Shown: positions 1 through 5,743 of the stretch, piece by piece
Position numbering within the stretch: position 1 is the first letter of the stretch
Layout of the letters: every line of letters begins with the position of its first letter
DNA from: Deltaproteobacteria bacterium
GTDB taxonomy: Bacteria > Bdellovibrionota > JACOXK01 > 2-02-FULL-40-11
DNA: 5,743 nt
Assembly: GCA_016193165.1 (NCBI GenBank)
Contig: JACPST010000084.1
Location: 1-5,743, forward strand
Direction of reading: 5' to 3'
Notes under the pieces: generated by a model
The model's database searches: none
The model's input: only the letters and a program-made list of their open reading frames with translations
What the model was told of the DNA's origin: nothing
Program-made: the position numbers and the translations under genes

Positions 1-39
1 GGAGGAATTTTAGGAATTGGAAATGCTCTATTTTTTTAG
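1..39 (+). CDS. Possible C-terminal tail of a convergent rightward gene (partial, unidentified)
   Basis: Reading from base 1 in frame 1, the sequence is open for 12 codons and ends at a TAG at 37-39. The encoded tail is [12 protein letters not shown], which is glycine-rich and hydrophobic and could be the end of a membrane or core-packed protein. If real, the gene runs rightward into rph, and the two stop codons overlap tail to tail by 4 bases (36-39). That would suit the dense packing of the rest of the window. Twelve open codons prove little, and the product cannot be identified. The other reading is that this is simply the 3' flank of rph. Confidence 0.3.
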   Translation, partial: GGILGIGNALFF

Positions 40-42
40 AGC
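25..42. repeat. Short inverted repeat across the rph stop codon
   Basis: GCTCTA (25-30) and TAGAGC (37-42) are perfect inverted copies separated by six T. The repeat covers the rph stop codon (36-38). It could form a 6-bp hairpin in either transcript, but no U-tract follows the stem in either direction, so it is not a standard intrinsic terminator. The repeat itself is certain; a function at the end of rph is only a guess. Confidence 0.4.
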
Positions 43-758
43 TGTAAGATATCTTTTTGAATTTGAATGAGAGATTGAATCCCTTTCCATCCCAAATTAA
101 AAAGCTCATCAAACTTTTCTTTAGAAAAAGGCTCTTTTTCAGCTGTCCCTTGAACTTCCACTACTTTTCCGCAAGCAGTCATCACAAGATTCATATCTAC
201 TTCTGCGGCAGAATCTTCTACATATTCTAAATCCAAACACGCTTCTCCATTTACAATTCCAACACTCACTGCAGCTACAAAATCTTTTAAAGGAAGTGCG
301 CCTCCGGCGGCAGAAAAAACACCTTTTTCTTTTAACTTTTTTAACGCTTGAACGAGAGCCACAAAACTGCCGGTAATCGCTGCCGTACGAGTCCCTCCAT
401 CCGCTTGAATGACATCACAATCCATGAATAGTGTTCGCTCTCCTAAAAGAGACAAATCCACAACAGATCTTAAAGATCTCCCAATGATTCTTTGAATTTC
501 TGAAGTTCGCCCCCCCACTTTCATACGCTCACGTCTTGTGCGCGTTGCCGTTGCCCGAGGAAGCATGGCATATTCTGCCGTGAGCCATCCTCTCCCCGTT
601 TTTTTTAAAAAAGGAGGGACATCTTCTTCCACAGACGCGGTACAGATGACTTTGGTATTTCCAAATTCCACCAGCACAGATCCTTCCGGATGGATGAGAT
701 AGGGCTGCGTAAATTGAATAGACCTTAGTGCATGATTGGCCCGACTCTTAGGACGCAT
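36..758 (-). CDS. rph: Ribonuclease PH (tRNA 3'-end phosphorolytic exoribonuclease)
   Basis: RNase PH is a cytoplasmic hexameric enzyme. It trims extra 3' nucleotides from tRNA precursors and other RNAs, using inorganic phosphate and releasing nucleoside diphosphates. The 240-aa product has the usual family length and aligns from end to end. It opens with MRP-x-x-RA, followed by [20 protein letters not shown] (25-44) and [14 protein letters not shown] (57-70). An Arg-rich patch (RTRRE, 73-77) precedes GGRT and [11 protein letters not shown] (82-97). The phosphate-binding GGTRT lies at 121-125 (Arg124). [14 protein letters not shown] (177-190) carries the two catalytic aspartates, Asp182 and Asp188, and EVQGTAE is at 201-207. 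No key residue is missing. The ATG at 756-758 is supported by the conserved MRP start and a good Shine-Dalgarno. The gene begins inside the thioesterase gene, so the two are probably co-transcribed and translationally coupled. It reads as intact and functional. Confidence 0.97.
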   Translation of the reverse strand: MRPKSRANHALRSIQFTQPYLIHPEGSVLVEFGNTKVICTASVEEDVPPFLKKTGRGWLTAEYAMLPRATATRTRRERMKVGGRTSEIQRIIGRSLRSVVDLSLLGERTLFMDCDVIQADGGTRTAAITGSFVALVQALKKLKEKGVFSAAGGALPLKDFVAAVSVGIVNGEACLDLEYVEDSAAEVDMNLVMTACGKVVEVQGTAEKEPFSKEKFDELFNLGWKGIQSLIQIQKDILQL

Positions 759-1221
759 GGGATTTATTCCTCATTTGAAGTCTAATTTTTCGTCTTTGTT
801 CTGCTTCTTTACATCTTTTTTTCTCTTCAGCAGTTTGAGGATTAATTTTAGGAACTGGAATTGGTTTTCCTCGCTCATCTACAGCCACAAATGTAAAATA
901 GGCGCTGACCGAATGTTTTTTCTCCCCTGTTAGAGCATCTTCGGCATCCACTCGAACTCCGATTTCCATGGAGGTATGTGCTGTGTAGTTTACGCTGGCT
1001 TTGACAGAAACAATATTTCCTGTTCGGATGGGGCATAAAAAACTTACCGTATCCACAGAGGCTGTCACAACCGCTGTCCGACAATGGCGAAAACCGCAAA
1101 TGGCTGCTGCGATATCCATCCACTGCATCACTCTGCCTCCAAAAATGGTTCCCAAGGTATTCGTATCTTGAGGCATCACAATTTCTGTCATCTCAACCGC
1201 GGACTCTTGAACTCGTTTCAT
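748..1221 (-). CDS. Hotdog-fold acyl-CoA thioesterase, YciA/YkhA-like
   Basis: This family hydrolyses acyl-CoA to free fatty acid and CoA in the cytoplasm; the preferred chain length cannot be read from sequence. From the ATG at 1219-1221 the product is 157 aa with one hotdog domain. The core motif N-T-L-G-x-x-FGG-x-x-M-x-W-M-D spans residues 21-36; Asn21 and Asp36 match the active-site Asn and Asp of the family. [16 protein letters not shown] (53-68), TSMEIGVRV (83-91), TGE (98-100) and [15 protein letters not shown] (111-125) follow in family order. The tail (130-157) is a charged helix rich in Lys, Arg and Glu, as in YkhA-type members. An in-frame GTG at 1237-1239 would add six residues. 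I prefer the ATG because the family typically starts near KRVQES and neither start has a strong Shine-Dalgarno (only AAAG about 9 bases before the ATG). The gene overlaps rph by 11 bp and diverges from pgi. Confidence 0.9.
   Translation of the reverse strand: MKRVQESAVEMTEIVMPQDTNTLGTIFGGRVMQWMDIAAAICGFRHCRTAVVTASVDTVSFLCPIRTGNIVSVKASVNYTAHTSMEIGVRVDAEDALTGEKKHSVSAYFTFVAVDERGKPIPVPKINPQTAEEKKRCKEAEQRRKIRLQMRNKSHAS
767..772 (-). promoter_or_regulatory. Ribosome binding site of rph
   Basis: On the minus strand GAGGAA lies 8 bases before the rph ATG. It sits inside the thioesterase coding sequence. It is the clearest Shine-Dalgarno in the window and fixes the rph start. The two genes of the rightward unit have no comparable site. 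Confidence 0.75.
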
Positions 1222-1229
1222 AATTCGTA

Positions 1230-1258
1230 TCTTTATCACTCTAGTTTTTAATTGACAA
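1230..1258 (-). promoter_or_regulatory. Candidate leftward promoter for the thioesterase-rph unit
   Basis: On the minus strand TTGTCA (1253-1258; one mismatch to the sigma-70 -35 consensus) is followed after 17 bases by TAAAGA (1230-1235; a weak -10, three of six matches). The predicted start site, near 1223, falls about two bases before the ATG at 1221, so the transcript would be nearly leaderless. The -35 box is the same DNA used by the rightward candidate. A rival is TATCAT (1276-1281 on the minus strand; five of six matches to a -10), which lacks a good -35. Confidence 0.25.
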
Positions 1259-1280
1259 GGACATAAGCTTCTTTAATGAT
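1252..1280 (+). promoter_or_regulatory. Candidate rightward promoter for pgi
   Basis: A perfect TTGACA (1252-1257) is followed after 17 bases by AATGAT (1275-1280; four of six matches to TATAAT). The predicted start site at about 1286-1288 coincides with the second possible pgi start codon, ATG 1288. The mRNA would then have essentially no leader, and the upstream ATG at 1276 would lie inside the -10 box and not be transcribed. The -35 match and spacing are convincing; the -10 is moderate. Confidence 0.4.
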
Positions 1281-1287
1281 AGGCTCA

Positions 1288-2559
1288 ATGTCACAGCCCA
1301 TTGTATTTGACTTCACCCATTTGATGAATCATTTTTCCGACGTACAACTCCATACCCTTTTTAAAAAAAGAGAAGTCGCTAAACAAACCCTTAAACAAAA
1401 AAGACAAAATAAAGAGCTGGGTTTTTTAGATTTGCCTTATCAGACAAATATTTTAGATCTCAAAAAAAGCGCGCAAAAAATTAAAAACACGTGTGAAACC
1501 CTTTTGGTTATTGGAATTGGAGGATCTTCTTTAGGAACAAAAGCAGCTCTTCAAGCTTTAGGGACTCATTCAAACACTCAAGTTCTTTTTTTAGAAAATC
1601 CAAACCCCGCGACTTTAGAACAAACCTTGAAAAATAGTGATCTTAAAAAAACAGCGCTCAATGTCATTTCTAAATCAGGCACAACATTAGAAACACTCAG
1701 TCTTTTTTTCATTGTGTTTGAAAAGCTCAGAAAAACTATCCCTGAAAAACAGCTTAAAGAGAAAGTTTGGATTACAACAGAAGGGTCGCCGACCCAACTC
1801 AAAGAAAACTTCTTATATCAAATCGCCCAGGAATACTCTCTCCCTGTACTGCCTATCCCGCAAAATGTTCCAGGTCGTTATTCTGTTTTATCCCCTGTAG
1901 GCCTACTCCCCTTGCTTGTTGCAGGGATAGACATTGAAGAAATGTTGGAAGGCGCCGCATCTAGTGATCAAAATAGTAGAGAGTCCTACCTGTATGGGAC
2001 ACTGGCCTATGGCGCCCATCAACTGCTTAAAAAACCACTGACTGTTTTTTTCCCCTATGATGAAAGACTTAGCCTCTTGGGAGATTGGTTTTGCCAACTG
2101 TGGGCAGAAAGCTTAGCAAAATCAGAATCATCAGGCCCTACTCCTCTCAAAGCCGTTGGAGCTTTAGATCAACATTCTCTGCTTCAGCTTTTTTTACAAG
2201 GCCCGCAGGACAAATGGTATACACTTTTAACTTTAGAAGATTATCAAAGCTCTCTTTCTATACCTCAAACAAAGCTCTTAAAAGAATTTTCCTACTTAGC
2301 CAATACTCCTTTAGAAAAAGTCCTCCAAGCAGAGCAAAAAGCAACTGAGGCCTCTCTCATTCAATTTGAAAATCCTGTATGCCGCCTCACCCTTCCTTCT
2401 TTATCGGCATATTCTTTAGGTGCGCTTTTTTACCATTTTGAACTCGCCACTAGCATCGCAGGCTATCTTTATGAAATTAATCCTTTTGACCAACCCGCTG
2501 TAGAACAAGGCAAAATTTTAACACAAAAGCTTCTTAAAGGCGAAGGCTTGGATTTTTAG
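1288..2559 (+). CDS. pgi: Glucose-6-phosphate isomerase, compact bacterial form
   Basis: PGI interconverts glucose 6-phosphate and fructose 6-phosphate in the cytoplasm, in glycolysis and gluconeogenesis. Numbered from ATG 1288, the 423-aa product has two SIS-type sugar-phosphate domains. IGIGGSSLG lies at 75-83 and the phosphate-binding SKSGTT at 128-133. VPGRYSVLSPVGLLP (194-208) carries the conserved Arg197. QLWAES holds the likely catalytic base Glu274. GALDQHS holds His296 (ring opening), and QPAVEQGK holds the C-terminal Lys409, so the catalytic set is complete. Length is close to short bacterial PGIs (about 450 aa) and well below the roughly 550-aa enterobacterial or animal form. One oddity is VPGR where VGGR is usual. 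An in-frame ATG at 1276 would add MIGS and a stop lies just upstream of it; I prefer 1288 because the candidate -10 box covers 1276 and MSQPIVFDF is a natural N-terminus. Shine-Dalgarno support is weak for both. The AsmA-like gene follows after 8 bp. Confidence 0.95.
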   Translation: MSQPIVFDFTHLMNHFSDVQLHTLFKKREVAKQTLKQKRQNKELGFLDLPYQTNILDLKKSAQKIKNTCETLLVIGIGGSSLGTKAALQALGTHSNTQVLFLENPNPATLEQTLKNSDLKKTALNVISKSGTTLETLSLFFIVFEKLRKTIPEKQLKEKVWITTEGSPTQLKENFLYQIAQEYSLPVLPIPQNVPGRYSVLSPVGLLPLLVAGIDIEEMLEGAASSDQNSRESYLYGTLAYGAHQLLKKPLTVFFPYDERLSLLGDWFCQLWAESLAKSESSGPTPLKAVGALDQHSLLQLFLQGPQDKWYTLLTLEDYQSSLSIPQTKLLKEFSYLANTPLEKVLQAEQKATEASLIQFENPVCRLTLPSLSAYSLGALFYHFELATSIAGYLYEINPFDQPAVEQGKILTQKLLKGEGLDF

Positions 2560-2567
2560 ATCCCATT

Positions 2568-5500
2568 ATGACTCTAAAGAAAAAAATTTTTATTGGTTTG
2601 GGTGTATTTTTCATCATTCTTCTCATGGCTGCGGTTTTGGCGCCTTTTTTTATTAATATTAATTCGTTTAAACCCAAAATTGAAAAAACTCTGGGGCAAT
2701 ATCTCAATGCCAAAGTAGAGATTGGAAGCCTAGAGATTTCTATCATTCAAGGTGTAAGCGCGGGTATTCAAGGGGTCAAAATTTCTAATCCCCCAGGCTT
2801 TCCTGAAGCACCCTTTTTAGAAATAGAACATGCTCGCATTTATGTGGGAGCTTTGCGTTCTTTATTTGGAAATCCTAGAATCATTGTTACTCTGACAAAA
2901 CCTAAAATCCAAATTTATGAAAATAATCAAAAAGAATTGAGCATCACAAAACTTCTCAAAGCTCAACCCCCCAAACCCCCAAGCTCCCCCCAAAGCTCTA
3001 AAGAAGAAACACCTCCACGAGAAACTTCCGTCAGAGATCAATTGCCGAAGGGAATGCTGGGAGGCTTGATCATCCGCAGCAGCGCTTTTTTAGAAATTGA
3101 AGATGGAGAGTTAACTTATTTTCAAGCAGACGGCACCACTCCTAAGCTGCAAAATATTGATTTAGGATTGGGGCCTGTTGCAATTTCAGACCCCATTCAT
3201 CTGAAACTTAAGGCCGCTTTAAGTCCGCTCACTAAAAATAATGTTACGTTCCAAGGCCCCTTGGAGTTAAACGTAAAGCTATCCAATCCCTTATTTTCTA
3301 AAGAAAAGATTTCTTTAGAGCTCCGCTCCCAACTCGATTCTTTTCAAATCATAACGCCGTGGTTTAAAAAAGAAGTCGGGCAAAAATTAAATCTACAAAT
3401 AACAGGAACTGTTTCAGATTTAAAAAACTTAAAATTTGATACTGAAGAAAGGTTATTCTATAACCCTACTCTGTCTCTTATCGCTTCATCCAAAGGAACA
3501 CTCATCCCCTTTGGGATTGAAGAAGCAAAGGGTGAGATTCATATCTCTGAAGATAAATCGAAACAACTGCCTTCTTTTATAAAACTATTTTTAGAAAGCA
3601 AAAAAATACCTCTTCCAAAACAAGGAAGCTTAAATGGCGATATTCAATTTCAAATGAAAGACACCAAAAATATTTATCTCAGTTCAAAAAATATAGAACT
3701 CCAATACGAGACTATCCTTCTAAAATTAGGCGGCCAAGCTAAGCTCGAGGATACACCTTTCATTGATCTTCATCTTTCAACCAATACCTTTGCCTCAGAA
3801 ATTTTAAAACCTTATCTTGTCTCCTTGCCTGTTCATTTTAAGGGCCAAGTATCTTTACCCGCCTTAACCGTGAAAGGAAATCCTCTTGATCCTTCTCAAC
3901 TGGATATTGCAGGGAAACTCTTAACTCAAGAAGGCACATTAGAGCTGACTCCCAAACTTTTAAAAGGCAAACCTTGGTCTCTCACAGGCCCTATGACATT
4001 TTCAACAGAGGCTTCTTTTGAAATTTCTCAAAAAAAATTACTTTCTCTTGAGCTTTCGACCCATGCTGATTTAACCAACACCACCGTTCAATTTGAAAAA
4101 CAGTTTTCAAAACCTCAAAATGTAAAATGCATTTTGGATCTTCAAGCTCAACTTAAAAATGATACTTTTTCTATTTCAAAACTCACCTTTATTTTTCACA
4201 ACTTCGCCACAGTACTTCAAGGCACCCTCTCTCCCTTTTCTTCTGAGGAACGATTTTGTCAATTTACGCTAACTACAGACCCTTTTTCTTTATCCGAATG
4301 GAATCAATTTTTCCCAACGATTCAAAACAAATTTAAGGGAGAAGCTGAGATTAAAAACTTAAAGTTTTCTTTTCTAACCAAAAGTCCAAAAGATTTTTCT
4401 GTATCTGGAGCCTTAAACCTAAACCAAGTCACCGGAGAAATCCCAGAAAAACTTTTTGAGACTAAAAAATTTCAAATGCAAGGTCCTTTTTTAGTCAATT
4501 TAAAAAGCGATATAGAATATACCCATAAAAAAATAAAAAAGTTAGATATTGAAGGGGATATTAATCTTACAGAAACACAGGTTACCCTTCCCGAAGTTTT
4601 CAACAAACAAAGCAAAGTTCCTCTTCAACTGGAACTTAAAATTCAATCTAAAGAAGATAATCTCATCATTGAAAAATCTAAATTTACTCTAAAGGATTTG
4701 GTCTTTGACCTGAAGGGACAAGCCACCCAGCTCTCCCAAAAACCAAACTATACCCTTCACCTCACGACTTCTTCCATTCCATTTCAAGATTTTTCGGAGT
4801 TTTTACCGAAATTAAAAGACAAGGGTCTTTCTGGAAACGCTCGTATAGAGGCGGATTTCAAAGGAACCTTATCTGAATCAAAAGAACCGGTTACCCTTGG
4901 ATTTAATGTTACTTCTACAGAGATCAATTACACTCCTCCTGCAACGCCTGAATCTCAAAAAAAGGAAAGTCCTGAAAAAACAAAAAAATCCGATACGCCC
5001 TCTACCCCTGAAAATCCGCTTTTTAAAAGGCTCACGGTCAATGGTCAACTAAAAGTAACCAAAGCTTCTTATAAAACCTATAAATTTTGGAATATGGAAG
5101 CACCCCTTCAGTATAAAAATAAACACTTAAAGATCGACCCTTTTAAATTTGATCTCTATGACGGCAAATTTAAAGCTTCTACCCATATTGATTTTAACAA
5201 AAAAGATCCTCTCACTCAGATTGAAACGTCTCTCCAAGGATTTAATTTAGAAAAGTTTTTCACTTCTCAAAAATCAAAACTTTCTGAAAAACTCACAGGC
5301 ACATTAGAAGCGAATCTCAAACTTTCTTTATCGGGACTAAAAGGAGAAAAAATAAAACGCACCATTTCAGGGAATGGAAAGGCCATGGTCAAAAAAGGTT
5401 ATTTTAAAGTATTTAATCTCTCCGAAGCTTTGGCTGGTATTCCTGTGTTGAGTAAAGTTGCACCCGGTTTTAATATAAGCGATGACTTTGACTTTTTACA

Positions 5501-5743
5501 ATCCACACTCATTATCAAAGATCAAAAACTGATTACTCCTGACATTTTACTCAAAGGACAAAATCACCTTTTAAAATGCCAAGGCAGGTTTGGATTTGCC
5601 CAAGCCATGGATGGAACATTGGATTATCGTGGAAGCTACTATCTGTCCAGAACAGAAGACCTTCGAAAACAAATTCCTTTTACTGTAAAAGGCACCGTAT
5701 CTAAACCTCAAGCTTCCGTTGACGCTGGAAGACTTCTTCAAAA
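2568..5743 (+). CDS. Large AsmA-family envelope protein (3' end beyond the window)
   Basis: AsmA-family proteins are anchored in the inner membrane and extend into the periplasm as long beta-groove folds; relatives such as YhdP and TamB are implicated in phospholipid transport to the outer membrane. At least 1058 residues are encoded with no stop before the edge. After MTLKKK, one membrane helix covers about residues 7-29. Then come the AsmA-type start FININSFKPKIEKTLGQYL (28-46) and a stretch in which EIGSLEISIIQGVSAGIQGV leads to NPPGF and a variable IEHARIYVGAL segment. The rest is mostly short alternating beta-strand segments. A C-terminal AsmA-like region begins near GNGKAMVKKGYFK (935-947) and continues past the edge. 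Two low-complexity linkers rich in Pro, Lys, Glu and Ser (about 133-153 and 789-817) interrupt the fold. The ATG lies 8 bp after the pgi stop with no clear Shine-Dalgarno, suggesting translation coupled to pgi. AsmA membership is firm; the exact cargo and subfamily are not. A TamB- or YhdP-type assignment is possible. Confidence 0.85.
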   Translation, partial: MTLKKKIFIGLGVFFIILLMAAVLAPFFININSFKPKIEKTLGQYLNAKVEIGSLEISIIQGVSAGIQGVKISNPPGFPEAPFLEIEHARIYVGALRSLFGNPRIIVTLTKPKIQIYENNQKELSITKLLKAQPPKPPSSPQSSKEETPPRETSVRDQLPKGMLGGLIIRSSAFLEIEDGELTYFQADGTTPKLQNIDLGLGPVAISDPIHLKLKAALSPLTKNNVTFQGPLELNVKLSNPLFSKEKISLELRSQLDSFQIITPWFKKEVGQKLNLQITGTVSDLKNLKFDTEERLFYNPTLSLIASSKGTLIPFGIEEAKGEIHISEDKSKQLPSFIKLFLESKKIPLPKQGSLNGDIQFQMKDTKNIYLSSKNIELQYETILLKLGGQAKLEDTPFIDLHLSTNTFASEILKPYLVSLPVHFKGQVSLPALTVKGNPLDPSQLDIAGKLLTQEGTLELTPKLLKGKPWSLTGPMTFSTEASFEISQKKLLSLELSTHADLTNTTVQFEKQFSKPQNVKCILDLQAQLKNDTFSISKLTFIFHNFATVLQGTLSPFSSEERFCQFTLTTDPFSLSEWNQFFPTIQNKFKGEAEIKNLKFSFLTKSPKDFSVSGALNLNQVTGEIPEKLFETKKFQMQGPFLVNLKSDIEYTHKKIKKLDIEGDINLTETQVTLPEVFNKQSKVPLQLELKIQSKEDNLIIEKSKFTLKDLVFDLKGQATQLSQKPNYTLHLTTSSIPFQDFSEFLPKLKDKGLSGNARIEADFKGTLSESKEPVTLGFNVTSTEINYTPPATPESQKKESPEKTKKSDTPSTPENPLFKRLTVNGQLKVTKASYKTYKFWNMEAPLQYKNKHLKIDPFKFDLYDGKFKASTHIDFNKKDPLTQIETSLQGFNLEKFFTSQKSKLSEKLTGTLEANLKLSLSGLKGEKIKRTISGNGKAMVKKGYFKVFNLSEALAGIPVLSKVAPGFNISDDFDFLQSTLIIKDQKLITPDILLKGQNHLLKCQGRFGFAQAMDGTLDYRGSYYLSRTEDLRKQIPFTVKGTVSKPQASVDAGRLLQ
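2967..2991 (+). repeat. C-tract cluster encoding the first Pro-rich linker of the AsmA-like protein
   Basis: Three C runs (C6 at 2967-2972, C5 at 2976-2980, C6 at 2986-2991) lie within 25 bases of an otherwise AT-rich gene. They encode PP-K-PP-SS-P in the linker at residues 133-153. The flanks AAAGCTC and CAAGCTC before the first and last runs look like copies of one unit, so the linker may have grown by slippage or local duplication. The reading frame is intact here. The complementary strand carries three G runs, one short of a standard G-quadruplex. Confidence 0.6.

Noticed and set aside
25..42. Hairpin at the end of rph as an intrinsic terminator
   Set aside because: The 6-bp stem is not followed by a U-tract on either strand; the T run is in the loop.
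599..612. T8-A6 homopolymer run inside rph as a programmed slippage site
   Set aside because: It encodes the normal FLKK segment of RNase PH, the frame is intact on both sides, and such runs are expected in AT-rich DNA.
736..933. Rightward 65-codon open frame opposite the thioesterase and rph
   Set aside because: It lies antisense to two confidently identified genes, has no recognisable domain, and its Phe/Ser-rich product is typical of a shadow frame.
1258..1262. AAGGA as the Shine-Dalgarno for the pgi ATG at 1276
   Set aside because: The spacing of 13 bases is too long for a typical site, and the candidate -10 box would place the start of the transcript downstream of it.
2534..2746. Leftward 70-codon open frame across the pgi-asmA junction
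   Set aside because: It is antisense to the end of pgi and the membrane anchor of the AsmA-like protein, and shows no family motif.
1..5743. Mobile element, CRISPR array, toxin-antitoxin or defence island
   Set aside because: No direct-repeat array, transposase, integrase or paired small ORF is visible; the window is filled by four recognisable genes with similar base composition.

Overview
This window looks like chromosomal housekeeping DNA from a low-GC Gram-negative bacterium. The base composition is AT-rich, roughly 40% GC by eye. The main Gram-negative indicator is a very long AsmA-family envelope protein. The short glucose-6-phosphate isomerase and the style of the AsmA protein recall uncultured or free-living deltaproteobacteria-grade lineages, but I cannot fix the taxon from this sequence. 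I see no insertion sequence, phage gene, CRISPR array, tRNA or rRNA.

Layout: a two-gene leftward unit occupies 36-1221. Its first gene is a hotdog-fold acyl-CoA thioesterase (748-1221) and its second is RNase PH (rph, 36-758); the two overlap by 11 bp. A rightward unit starts on the other side of a short divergent gap. It holds a compact glucose-6-phosphate isomerase (pgi, 1288-2559) and, 8 bp later, a large AsmA-like protein (from 2568) that is still open at the right edge of the window. The first 39 bases may be the last codons of a rightward gene that converges on rph.

The leftward unit joins RNA 3'-end maturation with acyl-CoA turnover. The rightward unit joins a central glycolytic enzyme with a probable envelope lipid-handling protein. 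In both units the pairing looks like shared transcription rather than one pathway. Coding density is very high, with no non-coding stretch longer than about 70 bases.

The points most worth checking are three. The divergent gap may use one TTGACAA element as the -35 box for both directions, with both predicted transcripts starting almost at the start codons. The AsmA protein carries two Pro/Lys/Glu/Ser-rich linkers, the first encoded by a run of C-tracts. The far left end may hold a convergent gene end that overlaps rph. Otherwise the region is ordinary, and I found no convincing new system in it.
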